Below the pieces are notes generated by a model, which saw nothing but the letters and a program-made list of their open reading frames with translations, had not been told where the DNA came from and did not search any database. Below, piece by piece: positions 28,537 to 36,694 of a stretch of DNA of 49,437 nt. The stretch is taken from positions 1 through 49,437 of the forward strand of contig LLYT01000009.1 in assembly GCA_002049545.1 (NCBI GenBank), read 5' to 3'. The stretch comes from Deltaproteobacteria bacterium tcs-42 (GTDB lineage Bacteria; Desulfobacterota; Desulfuromonadia; Desulfuromonadales; Geopsychrobacteraceae). Each line of letters begins with the position of its first letter. The stretch's first letter is position 1. A program made the translations under genes and the position numbers.

Positions 28537-29766
28537 ATGAGCAAAAGAACTGAAAATTTAATTGTTGGACTCGATATCGGTACCACCAAAATCTGCTGCA
28601 TTGTCGGTAATCTGACGGATGAGGGGCTAGATGTCGTTGGCATCGGTACCAGCCAGTCAAAAGGATTACGCAAAGGTGTCGTGATTAACATCGAGAGCAC
28701 TGTTTCTGCAATCCAGAAGGCCATTCGAGAAGCAGAGTTAATGGCCGGTTGTGAAATTAAATCGGTGTTTGCCGGAATCGCTGGTGGCCACATCAAGGGG
28801 TTGAATTCACAGGGAGTGATCGCAATTAAAAACCGCGAAGTCACCAGTGATGATCTGCAACGGGTGATTGATGCTGCCAAGGCGATTGCGATCCCGATGG
28901 ATCGTGAAGTTATGCATATCCTGCCGCAAGAATTTATTATTGATGATCAGGATGGCATTCGCGAACCGCTGGGTATGAGTGGTGTTCGTCTGGAAGCGAA
29001 AGTTCATATCGTGACCGGAGCCGTGGCCAGTGCGCAGAATATTATCAAGAGCTGTAACCGGGCAGGAGCGGATGTCGCAGATATTGTCCTTGAGCAATTA
29101 GCAAGCAGTGAAGCCGTTTTGTCGTCTGATGAAAAAGAGTTGGGCGTAGCACTGGTCGATATCGGTGGTGGAACGGCCGATATCGCAATTTTCTCCGAGG
29201 GAGCAATTAAGCATACCTCGGTTCTTTCTATCGGTGGCGACCATTTGACCAACGATGTTGCTGTGGGGCTGCGTACGCCGATGGGGGAAGCGGAAAAGAT
29301 CAAGCAGGCTTACGGTTGCTGCTTAACTTCTATGGTGGGAAAAGATGAGACAATTGAGGTCCCATCGGTTGGTGGTCGTGAAGCCCGGATTTTATCGCGC
29401 CAACTGTTGGCTGAGATCCTTGAACCCCGGGTTGAGGAGATTTTTTCTCTGGTTAACCGTGAAATTATCAAAAGTGGTTACGCAGACATGATTGCTTCGG
29501 GAGTCGTTATTACCGGTGGGAGTGCCATTTTGCCGGGGATGCCAGAGTTGGCAGAGCAGGTATTCAACCTGCCGGTACGACGTGGCAATCCCCTCGAAAT
29601 CGGTGGCTTGATCGATGTAGTGAACTCACCGATTTATGCAACCGGAGTTGGCCTGGTGAAGTATGGAAGTATGAATACCCAGGCACAGAACTTCAAGATA
29701 GGAGAAAAGAACGTATTTGAGCGGGTTTCCCAACGGATGAAAGAGTGGATTAGCGAGTTTTTTTAA
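28537..29766 (+). CDS. ftsA: Cell division protein FtsA
   Basis: A 409-residue actin-like ATPase that anchors FtsZ to the membrane. IVGLDIGTTKICCIVG is the phosphate-1 loop, VALVDIGGGTADIAIF the phosphate-2 loop and GVVITGGSAILPG the adenosine motif; the inserted 1C domain (about 85-165) is present. The C-terminal amphipathic helix that binds membrane is visible (RVSQRMKEWISEFF). It follows ftsQ by 15 nt with GGGGGTG ahead of the ATG. Confidence 0.97.
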   Translation: MSKRTENLIVGLDIGTTKICCIVGNLTDEGLDVVGIGTSQSKGLRKGVVINIESTVSAIQKAIREAELMAGCEIKSVFAGIAGGHIKGLNSQGVIAIKNREVTSDDLQRVIDAAKAIAIPMDREVMHILPQEFIIDDQDGIREPLGMSGVRLEAKVHIVTGAVASAQNIIKSCNRAGADVADIVLEQLASSEAVLSSDEKELGVALVDIGGGTADIAIFSEGAIKHTSVLSIGGDHLTNDVAVGLRTPMGEAEKIKQAYGCCLTSMVGKDETIEVPSVGGREARILSRQLLAEILEPRVEEIFSLVNREIIKSGYADMIASGVVITGGSAILPGMPELAEQVFNLPVRRGNPLEIGGLIDVVNSPIYATGVGLVKYGSMNTQAQNFKIGEKNVFERVSQRMKEWISEFF

Positions 29767-29887
29767 TCAATAATTATATAATAATTACTTGTATAATAAA
29801 TTAAATTTTGATAAATTAAGCTCACTTGAATATAACTAGTTTTCGGTTTCGCGGAGAAGCTGAAAACGCAGCATCAGGGAGGGCATC
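29767..29887. other. AT-rich spacer between ftsA and ftsZ
   Basis: The longest gap inside the dcw cluster (121 nt) and very AT-rich from 29767 to 29820. It contains an inverted repeat, TAATTAT (29771-29777) with ATAATTA (29781-29787), and two TATAAT hexamers (29777-29782 and 29792-29797) without good -35 boxes. It may hold a separate ftsZ promoter, which would let FtsZ be made at a higher level than its neighbours. Confidence 0.35.
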
Positions 29888-31090
29888 ATGCCTAATCAAG
29901 AGGGAGTCATGTTTCAGTTTGAAGCAGCATTGGATCAAGCCGCAAAGATTAAGGTTATTGGCGTCGGTGGTGGTGGTGGAAATGCCGTCAACACCATGAT
30001 TCGCAGCCAGGTTGAAGGGGTCGAGTTTTTCACGGCCAATACCGATGCACAGGCGTTGCGGCGCAGCGATGCGTCGATGAAGGTCCAGCTTGGTGGCCAT
30101 TTGACCAAGGGGTTGGGTGCGGGTGCAGATCCGGAGATCGGTCGCCAGGCTGCAGAAGAAGACAAACAACGTCTGGTTGAAATGTTTGAAGGTGCAGATA
30201 TGATTTTCGTCGCTGCCGGTATGGGGGGCGGTACTGGAACCGGGGCTGCACCAATTATCGCAGCGGCAGCCAAAGAGGCCGGTGCCTTGACGGTTGGTGT
30301 CGTAACCAAACCGTTTACCCGTGAGGGTCAGCAGCGGATGAAACGGGCTGAGACTGGAATTGCTGAGCTGCGTGAGGTCGTCGATTCATTGGTTGTTGTC
30401 CCCAATGATCGTCTGCTCGGGCTGGCCGGTAAGCATATGAGTATCCTGGATGCTTTCAAGCCGGCAGATGATGTTTTGCGTCAGGCTGTCCAGGGGATCT
30501 CTGATTTGATAACCACCGAAGGGCTGATCAACGTCGACTTTGCCGATGTGCGAACCGTCATGAGTAATCATGGCATGGCGATGATGGGAATCGGTGTTGC
30601 TGAAGGTGAGCGTCGTGCCGCTGAAGCAGCTCATAATGCAATCAGTAGCCCACTGCTCGAAGAGGTCGATATCTCCGGTGCAATGGGCGTATTGGTTAAT
30701 ATCTCTGGTTCATCAAGTATGACCATGGAAGAATTTGAAGAAGCATCAACAATTATCCACGAAAAAGTTCATGAAGATGCCAATATTATTGTTGGCCTGG
30801 TGATTGATGAAGATCTTGGCGAGAACATCAAGATCACTGCGATTGCAACTGGGTTTGGGGAGGCTTTTGAAGAAAAAGAGGACGTTTCTGAAACCGTTGA
30901 TCAGCGTTCTCAGACCCTGGCACAGGTGAGTGTCAAGGCCGATTTAGACGTGCCGACGCATATCCGTAACCAGCAAAAGGTATCACCAGGTCAGCGCAGA
31001 ACACGTGAATTGTCAAATCAAACACACGATTTGTTCGTTGATGATGAGCAATTTGATATTCCGACCTTTCTGCGGCGCAGGGTTGATTAA
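29888..31090 (+). CDS. ftsZ: Cell division GTPase FtsZ
   Basis: A tubulin-like GTPase that forms the division ring. The GTP signature GGGTGTGAAP lies near residue 110, and the T7 synergy loop NVDFADVRTVM is intact. A variable linker (about 330-385) leads to the conserved C-terminal peptide DIPTFLRRR, which docks to FtsA. Two starts are plausible. The ATG at 29888 has GGAGGG ahead and gives 400 residues. The ATG at 29909 also has GAGGGAG ahead and gives 393 residues beginning MFQFE, which is the usual N-terminus in this lineage. It is the last gene of the cluster, followed by terminators. Confidence 0.97.
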   Translation: MPNQEGVMFQFEAALDQAAKIKVIGVGGGGGNAVNTMIRSQVEGVEFFTANTDAQALRRSDASMKVQLGGHLTKGLGAGADPEIGRQAAEEDKQRLVEMFEGADMIFVAAGMGGGTGTGAAPIIAAAAKEAGALTVGVVTKPFTREGQQRMKRAETGIAELREVVDSLVVVPNDRLLGLAGKHMSILDAFKPADDVLRQAVQGISDLITTEGLINVDFADVRTVMSNHGMAMMGIGVAEGERRAAEAAHNAISSPLLEEVDISGAMGVLVNISGSSSMTMEEFEEASTIIHEKVHEDANIIVGLVIDEDLGENIKITAIATGFGEAFEEKEDVSETVDQRSQTLAQVSVKADLDVPTHIRNQQKVSPGQRRTRELSNQTHDLFVDDEQFDIPTFLRRRVD

Positions 31091-31183
31091 GGCAGATTTT
31101 CGATATTCTGCAACCAGATAGCCAACTGAAGCAGTCTTAACAGTTTTTTGTTGTGATGTAAGCCGGTTCTCCGCCCGGCAGAT

Positions 31184-31205
31184 GTGCAGCTTTCTGTACT
31201 TTTTT
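31184..31205 (+). terminator. Possible weak terminator after ftsZ
   Basis: GTGCAG (31184-31189), loop CTTT, CTGTAC (31194-31199, one G-U pair), followed by six T. The stem is short; the stronger terminator lies 30 nt downstream. Confidence 0.35.
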
Positions 31206-31233
31206 ATGAACTCCCGACGACTCCCTCGTCACT

Positions 31234-31260
31234 GGGGCCACAATGTGGCCCCTTTTTTTT
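31234..31260 (+). terminator. Strong intrinsic terminator closing the dcw cluster
   Basis: GGGGCCAC (31234-31241), loop AAT, GTGGCCCC (31245-31252), then eight T (31253-31260): a perfect 8-bp GC-rich stem with a U-tract. It separates ftsZ from the acyl-CoA synthetase gene. Confidence 0.95.
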
Positions 31261-31350
31261 GCCGTTCTGCAGAATAACTCGAAGTCAAACCAATAGAATG
31301 GTATATTGAGGCGATTGACATTATTTGTTGCATTCAAGGGCTCATTGCAT

Positions 31351-33255
31351 ATGCCAGAAACCGTTTTACCCAGAGGAACCTTATTCGACATGCTGCTCAA
31401 TAGCAGTGTTGAATATGCAGAGCGAATCGCTTTTATCTACCGGTCCGCTGATGCCGAATTTGAAGTGAACTATCAAAAACTATTTGACGATGCCCTCATT
31501 CTTGCCAAGGCTTTCAGTTCCCATAAAGTTCGTAAGGGAAGTAAGGTTATGCTCCTCTCAGATAATCGCTACGGCTGGATCGTCACCGATTTTGCTCTCG
31601 TTTCTCTTGGGGCTATCAGTGTCCCGCGGGGCAGCGATACTCCGACCCGTGAACTTGAATTTATTCTCCAACATGCCGAATGTGAATTTCTGGTTATTGA
31701 GACGGAAATGCTCCTTAAAGCCCACGAAGAGATGCTTAAGGGGCTGAAAAATCTCAAAGCTATCTTTGTTATCGAGGGGGGAAAGACGCACCGGTGGTTT
31801 GACAATATTTATAGCTACAACGATATTCTTAAAGATCGCAGTATCAGCAATTCTGACACCGAACATTTTATTGCCCAGCGCTATGCTCTTTCAGCAGAGG
31901 ATATTTTTACCCTGATTTATACCTCAGGTACGACCGGGGTTCCCAAAGGGGTTTTGTTGACCCATCGCAACATCATGTACAATGTTTGCCATCTTCCAGA
32001 GTTGATTGATTTGCAGCAAGATGACAGTTGGGTTTCGATTCTGCCCAGCTGGCATATTTTTGAGCGGGCTGCAGAATACGTTGCCCTTTCCAGTGGCTGT
32101 TCAGTTGTTTATTCTTCGGTTAAAACCTTTGCTGCTGATCTGGAAAAGTATCAGCCGACTATGGTTGCTACGGTACCGCGCCTCTGGGAATCGATGTACA
32201 GCAAGGTCAACCAGACGCTGGAGAAACAAAATCGACGTAAAGCGCGCATCTTTAAACTGTTGGTGAAAATTTCGGCCCGTTACAACTATTTGCGTCGGAT
32301 CGTGCGCAATCAACGACCAGTTTTCAAGAAAGTTTTTTTCTTGAGACGTTTCTGGCAAAAAATCACAGCCGGCCTACTGTTGCTGTTGCTGACCCCTTTA
32401 AATCTTGTGGCAAAAAAGCAGCTGCTTCTGGTGCAGGATAAATTTGGTGGCCGGTTGCGTATGGCGATTAGCGGTGGCGGTAGCTTGCCCCCCTATCTTG
32501 ATGAATGGATTGATGCTATCGGTATCCGAATCGTTAACGCTTACGGTATGACCGAATGTGCCCCAGCCATTGCTGGAAGGTCGGTCCATTGTGAGGTTTT
32601 CGGTACTTTGGGACCGCCAATCAAAAATACAGAGTTGAGAATCGTCGGCGATGATGGGGACGTGCTGGAAGCCGGTGAGGTTGGTGAGATACAGTTGCGT
32701 GGTGAGCAGGTTTTTCCCGGTTATTATGACAATGAGGAAGAAAACGCAAAAGCTTTTACTGCCGACGGTTTTTTCAAAACCGGTGACCTGGGCAAACTGA
32801 CTGTGACAGGGGAGCTGGTGATTACCGGGCGCTCAAAAGAGGTCATTGTCCTGGCCAGTGGTGAAAATATCGACCCCAGCCGGATCGAATCTGAAATCAC
32901 TAAATTACCCTTTGTCAGTGATGCTGTATTAGTTGGTCAGGATAAAAAGGGGCTTGGAGCGCTGATAGTTCCTGATTTCGAACAATTACGCAGTTTTATC
33001 AGTGGCAAGTTTGACCAGGGAGCTGAGACAACCGACAAGCTGGTCATGGATAAACAAAGTCTGAATCGGGTCAAGGCCGAAATCAATCGACTGTTGCACC
33101 CGAAGCATGGGTTTAAGCCGTTTGAAAAACTGCAGAATATTCATTTTCTCGATAAGGAATTCAAAATGGGGGAGGAGTTAACGAATACACTCAAAAAGAA
33201 ACGTCACGTTATCGAAACAAAATATCAAGAAGTCATTACCAAGATACTTAAGTGA
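31351..33255 (+). CDS. Long-chain fatty acyl-CoA synthetase (AMP-forming)
   Basis: A 634-residue ANL-superfamily enzyme that adenylates fatty acids and transfers them to CoA. The phosphate loop is YTSGTTGVPKG (190-200). NAYGMTECAP, the TGDLG hinge region (FFKTGDLGKL) and SKEVIVLASGENIDPSRIE are all present, as is the catalytic lysine region near the C-terminus (FKPFEKLQNI). Length and the helical insert (about 285-350) fit the FAA1/FadD15-type long-chain group rather than short FadD. The ATG at 31351 has GGG 10 nt ahead; a TTG at 31306 would add 15 residues. It has its own unit after the ftsZ terminator. The exact chain length is not visible. Confidence 0.92.
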   Translation: MPETVLPRGTLFDMLLNSSVEYAERIAFIYRSADAEFEVNYQKLFDDALILAKAFSSHKVRKGSKVMLLSDNRYGWIVTDFALVSLGAISVPRGSDTPTRELEFILQHAECEFLVIETEMLLKAHEEMLKGLKNLKAIFVIEGGKTHRWFDNIYSYNDILKDRSISNSDTEHFIAQRYALSAEDIFTLIYTSGTTGVPKGVLLTHRNIMYNVCHLPELIDLQQDDSWVSILPSWHIFERAAEYVALSSGCSVVYSSVKTFAADLEKYQPTMVATVPRLWESMYSKVNQTLEKQNRRKARIFKLLVKISARYNYLRRIVRNQRPVFKKVFFLRRFWQKITAGLLLLLLTPLNLVAKKQLLLVQDKFGGRLRMAISGGGSLPPYLDEWIDAIGIRIVNAYGMTECAPAIAGRSVHCEVFGTLGPPIKNTELRIVGDDGDVLEAGEVGEIQLRGEQVFPGYYDNEEENAKAFTADGFFKTGDLGKLTVTGELVITGRSKEVIVLASGENIDPSRIESEITKLPFVSDAVLVGQDKKGLGALIVPDFEQLRSFISGKFDQGAETTDKLVMDKQSLNRVKAEINRLLHPKHGFKPFEKLQNIHFLDKEFKMGEELTNTLKKKRHVIETKYQEVITKILK

Positions 33256-33340
33256 GCAATGACAACTTTTATTCAACACAACCTCCGGACTTTTCCCCAT
33301 TCTCTTTTGATCGTCTCTTCAGCTGTGCATAAATAACGTT

Positions 33341-35086
33341 ATGTCGAAGAATCGTTTGCAAAGAGATAAACAGAGGCTGGAGGGTGAGACGGGGGCGTTT
33401 TTTCATTCCTGGAATGAGGATCGCTACCGGATTGCTTTGGTTTATCCAAATACCTACCACCAGGGGATGAGCAACCTTGGTTTCCTGACGGTTTATCAGC
33501 TTTTTAACCAACGGGATGATTGTTTATGTGAGCGGTTTTTTCGCCCCGATAAGGATGAGTTGGCGCACTACGAGCGAACCGGTTCGCCATTGGTTTCTCT
33601 TGAATCGGGACATCGATTGACCGATTTTGACCTGATTGCATTTTCTGTTTCGTTTGAAAATGACTACCTCAATCTCCCTTTAATTTTCCGTTTATCCGGG
33701 ATCCCTTTCTATTCAGCACAACGTGATGCTTCGTGGCCGCTGGTTCTGTTGGGTGGAGTTTGTGCGTTTATTAACCCTGAACCGTTAGCCGAGATTGTCG
33801 ATCTGGTTGCGGTTGGTGAAGCAGAGCCGATTATCCCCCGATTATTGACTATTCTGCAGAAAAAATCTGCAGATCGAATCGGTTCTCTTGGTGCCGTTTC
33901 TCAGGTGCCGGGAATCTATGTGCCGAGATTTTATGAACCGGTTTATGCCGAGACCGGTGAGGTCCTTAAGTTTCATGCTGATCCTGCTGTCCCGGTCAAA
34001 GTTCGCAGACAGTTTCTGCACGATTTGGATCAGTCCCCGAGTCGCAGCTTTATTCAAACCGAGGAGAGCGAATTCGGCAATATGGCTTTGACCGAGGTTT
34101 CCCGGGGCTGTTCGCGTGGCTGCCGGTTTTGTGCTGCGGGATTTGTCTACCTGCCCCCACGGGAACGCAGTCTGGAAAACCTTTTGGGGCAAGTTGATCT
34201 GGGGCTGTGTCAGCGCGATCGGGTTGGATTGGTTGCCGCAGCAGTTGCAGACTATTCCAACATTCATAAACTGCAACAGGGAATTCTGGAAAAGGATGGC
34301 CAGATTTCCATGTCGAGTCTCCGCCTTGATACATTGAACACCGAAGAGGTTGAACTTTTATACCAGGCTGGACACAAGTCGGTTGCCATTGCCCCGGAAG
34401 CGGGGAGCCAAAGGTTGCGTAATTTCATCAATAAGGGGATCGATGAAGAGCAGATCCTGGCTTCGGTACACATGCTGGCGGGCGGTGGAATTAAAAATTT
34501 GAAGCTCTATTTCATCATCGGCTTTCCCGGGGAGCAACAGAGCGATATTGATGCGATTATCGCCCTCACAGAGGGCATTTCAGCGATCTGGCGCGAAGCT
34601 GGCCGCAAGCGGGGGCAGCTTGGAAGTCTCACCTTGAGTATTAATCCATTTATCCCCAAACCGTTTACACCATTTCAATGGGCAGGGATGGAGCAAGAAA
34701 AAAGTCTCAAGAAAAAACTACGACAGCTCCAGTCTGCTATCTCACGAATCCCCAACACCCGAATGAATAGTGAGTCGATTCGCGCGGCGACTCTGCAGAC
34801 ATTTTTGTCGCGCGGTGATCGACGGATTGGCAAATTGTTACCTGCTCTGGCGGCGGGGGAAAACCTCAAACAATTGTGTAAGAAATCGGGATTAGCACTC
34901 GATTTTTATGTGACCCGTGAAAGAGGGGTGGGAGAATCGTTCCCCTGGGAAATTATTGATCAGGGGGTTGAGCGCCAATATCTCTGGAACGAATATCTGC
35001 GGGCGCAACAGGAGAAGACGACAACTCCCTGCGCTCCGAATTGTCGGCGTTGCGGAGTTTGTGGTGAAGATGTAAGCTGTTGCTGA
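33341..35086 (+). CDS. Radical SAM protein with B12-binding-like N-domain and Cys-rich tail
   Basis: A 581-residue protein of unknown function. The N-terminal part (about 25-200) resembles the cobalamin-binding-like Rossmann domain found before many radical SAM cores (RIALVYPNTYHQGMSNLGF, DLIAFSVSFEND, VLLGGVCAFINPEP, VAVGEAEPI). The radical SAM [4Fe-4S] motif is CSRGCRFC (C257, C261, C264), followed by TIM-barrel segments. The C-terminus ends in a cysteine cluster, CAPNCRRCGVC and CC (C564, C568, C571, C574, C580, C581), which may bind a second cluster. The DxHxxG cobalamin motif is not obvious, so B12 binding is uncertain. The ATG has no clear Shine-Dalgarno. The E2-like gene follows after 39 nt. 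Confidence 0.88.
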   Translation: MSKNRLQRDKQRLEGETGAFFHSWNEDRYRIALVYPNTYHQGMSNLGFLTVYQLFNQRDDCLCERFFRPDKDELAHYERTGSPLVSLESGHRLTDFDLIAFSVSFENDYLNLPLIFRLSGIPFYSAQRDASWPLVLLGGVCAFINPEPLAEIVDLVAVGEAEPIIPRLLTILQKKSADRIGSLGAVSQVPGIYVPRFYEPVYAETGEVLKFHADPAVPVKVRRQFLHDLDQSPSRSFIQTEESEFGNMALTEVSRGCSRGCRFCAAGFVYLPPRERSLENLLGQVDLGLCQRDRVGLVAAAVADYSNIHKLQQGILEKDGQISMSSLRLDTLNTEEVELLYQAGHKSVAIAPEAGSQRLRNFINKGIDEEQILASVHMLAGGGIKNLKLYFIIGFPGEQQSDIDAIIALTEGISAIWREAGRKRGQLGSLTLSINPFIPKPFTPFQWAGMEQEKSLKKKLRQLQSAISRIPNTRMNSESIRAATLQTFLSRGDRRIGKLLPALAAGENLKQLCKKSGLALDFYVTRERGVGESFPWEIIDQGVERQYLWNEYLRAQQEKTTTPCAPNCRRCGVCGEDVSCC

Positions 35087-35125
35087 TATCTATGAGTCAT
35101 GTAGTATTGGGTCAGGAGGTCTGGA

Positions 35126-36007
35126 ATGACAGAATCTGAAAAAGCAGAGGGAGCCACATCTCGCGTGTCGCCTGCGGCGCGAAAATTAGCCGTCGAGTTG
35201 GGGATAGATCTCGATTCTCTACATGGGAGTGGGCCGCAGGGGCGGATTGTCCTGGCCGATATCGAACGGTCACGGGCATCTTCCGACATTGATGGTAACA
35301 AGCAGACGGCGTATCAACAGAAAGTCTCTTTGACCAATCCTCCTGAACGGGAAAAGTCGATCAAAGTCCGGCGCTTACTGGCACGTAAGATGGAAAAAGC
35401 GTGGCAAACGATACCCCATTTTTATGTGACTATTGCGGTGGACATGACCGACGTTGTCCGACTTCGCCATGACCTCGGTGTGACGATCAACGATTTTGTT
35501 CTGGCTGCATCTGCCAGGGCACTGGTTGAACACCCCTGGGTGAATGCCACCTGGAACGGTGAGCAGGGGGTTGAGCTTCCCGATGTCAACATCGCCATTG
35601 CCGCTGCGACAGATCGTGGGTTGTATTACCCGGTGTTACATAACTGTCATCAGTTGAGCTTGTTGCAAATCGGTGAAAATTCCAGGGTGCTGGCAAATAA
35701 AGCTGCAAATAATGGTCAATTGACCGAAGCTGATATGAGTGGTGGGACATTTACCATCACAAATATGGGGATGCTCGGGGTTGAATCTTTTGGAGCCATT
35801 ATTACTCCCCCGCAGGCTGCGGTCCTTTCGGTTGGTTCAGTGAAGGGGGAGGTTGTCGTCGATGGTCAAGGGGAACCAAATGTCGCACTGATGATGCGTT
35901 TAACCCTCTCGGCAGACCACCGTGTACTCGATGGAGCGGATGCAGCGGAGTTTCTGGGGACACTCAAGAGTTATCTGGAGGCACCCATCGTGCTGACAGA
36001 GACCTGA
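35126..36007 (+). CDS. 2-oxoacid dehydrogenase E2-type acyltransferase lacking a lipoyl domain
   Basis: A 293-residue protein with a peripheral subunit-binding domain (about 12-48, VSPAARKLAVELGIDL and GSGPQGRIVLADI) joined by a short linker to a full E2 catalytic domain (about 78-290). The active-site motif is DHRVLDG (H265, D269). Ordinary E2 proteins carry one to three lipoyl domains first. Here an exact AGGAGGT lies 5 nt before the ATG and the previous gene ends 39 nt upstream, so no lipoyl domain was missed by a wrong start. No E1 or E3 gene is nearby. It might use lipoyl groups carried by another protein, or have a different acyl-transfer role. Confidence 0.9.
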   Translation: MTESEKAEGATSRVSPAARKLAVELGIDLDSLHGSGPQGRIVLADIERSRASSDIDGNKQTAYQQKVSLTNPPEREKSIKVRRLLARKMEKAWQTIPHFYVTIAVDMTDVVRLRHDLGVTINDFVLAASARALVEHPWVNATWNGEQGVELPDVNIAIAAATDRGLYYPVLHNCHQLSLLQIGENSRVLANKAANNGQLTEADMSGGTFTITNMGMLGVESFGAIITPPQAAVLSVGSVKGEVVVDGQGEPNVALMMRLTLSADHRVLDGADAAEFLGTLKSYLEAPIVLTET

Positions 36008-36023
36008 CCAGCACTAAAGAAAA

Positions 36024-36443
36024 TCATGGTGTTATCCCGCGATGCTGCAGTTCTAATTTAACTTCATTGCGTCTGTTACGCAGGTCGGTAGCAACGTTTC
36101 GCTTGCTCCCCCCTGTTGTAACCCCGATGCTCCCACTTCCCCCACTCCTGTAGCCAAAGCTGCCCAGGCCCAAACCTAAGCTGACTGATGATCCACTTGT
36201 TTGCCGTTCAACAACTTCGATTTGATCTTCCAGTTGATAAAAATACAGAGTCAGGTTGTCGTTCGATAAGCTGTGATAATCTTCAGTCAGCAACTCTTGT
36301 GTTTTTGCCTGATGATTTGCACAACCCGATAAAAAAACGGTTAAAAGAAGTGATAGCAGAATAGTCCATAGGTGAAGCCGTTTTTTTGGTTCGCTGAAAG
36401 ACCGAAATTGAGCGGTTTGTTCAATGTTGAGACTGCCACACAT
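36024..36443 (-). CDS. Small lipoprotein with Gly/Ser-rich region
   Basis: A 139-residue predicted lipoprotein. A basic segment and hydrophobic core (about 20-38) lead to the lipobox LSGC (C41), which would be lipidated after cleavage. Next comes a helical part (QLEDQIEVVERQ), a Gly/Ser-rich low-complexity stretch (about 82-112) and a basic C-terminal helix (RNRRNEVKLELQHRG). GGGA lies 7 nt ahead of the ATG. It converges with the E2-like gene, 16 nt apart. I recognise no domain. The N-terminus before the hydrophobic core is unusually long for a signal peptide. Confidence 0.75.
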   Translation of the reverse strand: MCGSLNIEQTAQFRSFSEPKKRLHLWTILLSLLLTVFLSGCANHQAKTQELLTEDYHSLSNDNLTLYFYQLEDQIEVVERQTSGSSVSLGLGLGSFGYRSGGSGSIGVTTGGSKRNVATDLRNRRNEVKLELQHRGITP

Positions 36444-36694
36444 AGATATCCCTTTCGTCAGGTTTTTTTGAGATTGTCTGATTATATCACATTTACCTTA
36501 TGTCGTGAGTTCTGCCTTTTTTCTGCTGCAGTCAGTCTTGACAAAACAGCAGAATAAGGCTTGAATGAAATTTCGTTTCGCTAAGGGGGGACGAGTGGAA
36601 CGAAAAATTCACAGGTAATAAATTGCAAGTTGTCAAACCGGTATAAAGCTGGCTGGCGACTTTCTACAACGCCATCAACAGAAGGACACCTTCC

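Noticed and set aside
29767-29820. AT-rich stretch before ftsZ as a replication origin
   Set aside because: No DnaA-box cluster or origin-linked genes were seen; it is more simply a promoter region.
31150-31180. GCCGGTTCTCCGCCCGGC after ftsZ as a c-di-GMP riboswitch
   Set aside because: The conserved GEMM elements are missing and the downstream element is a simple terminator.
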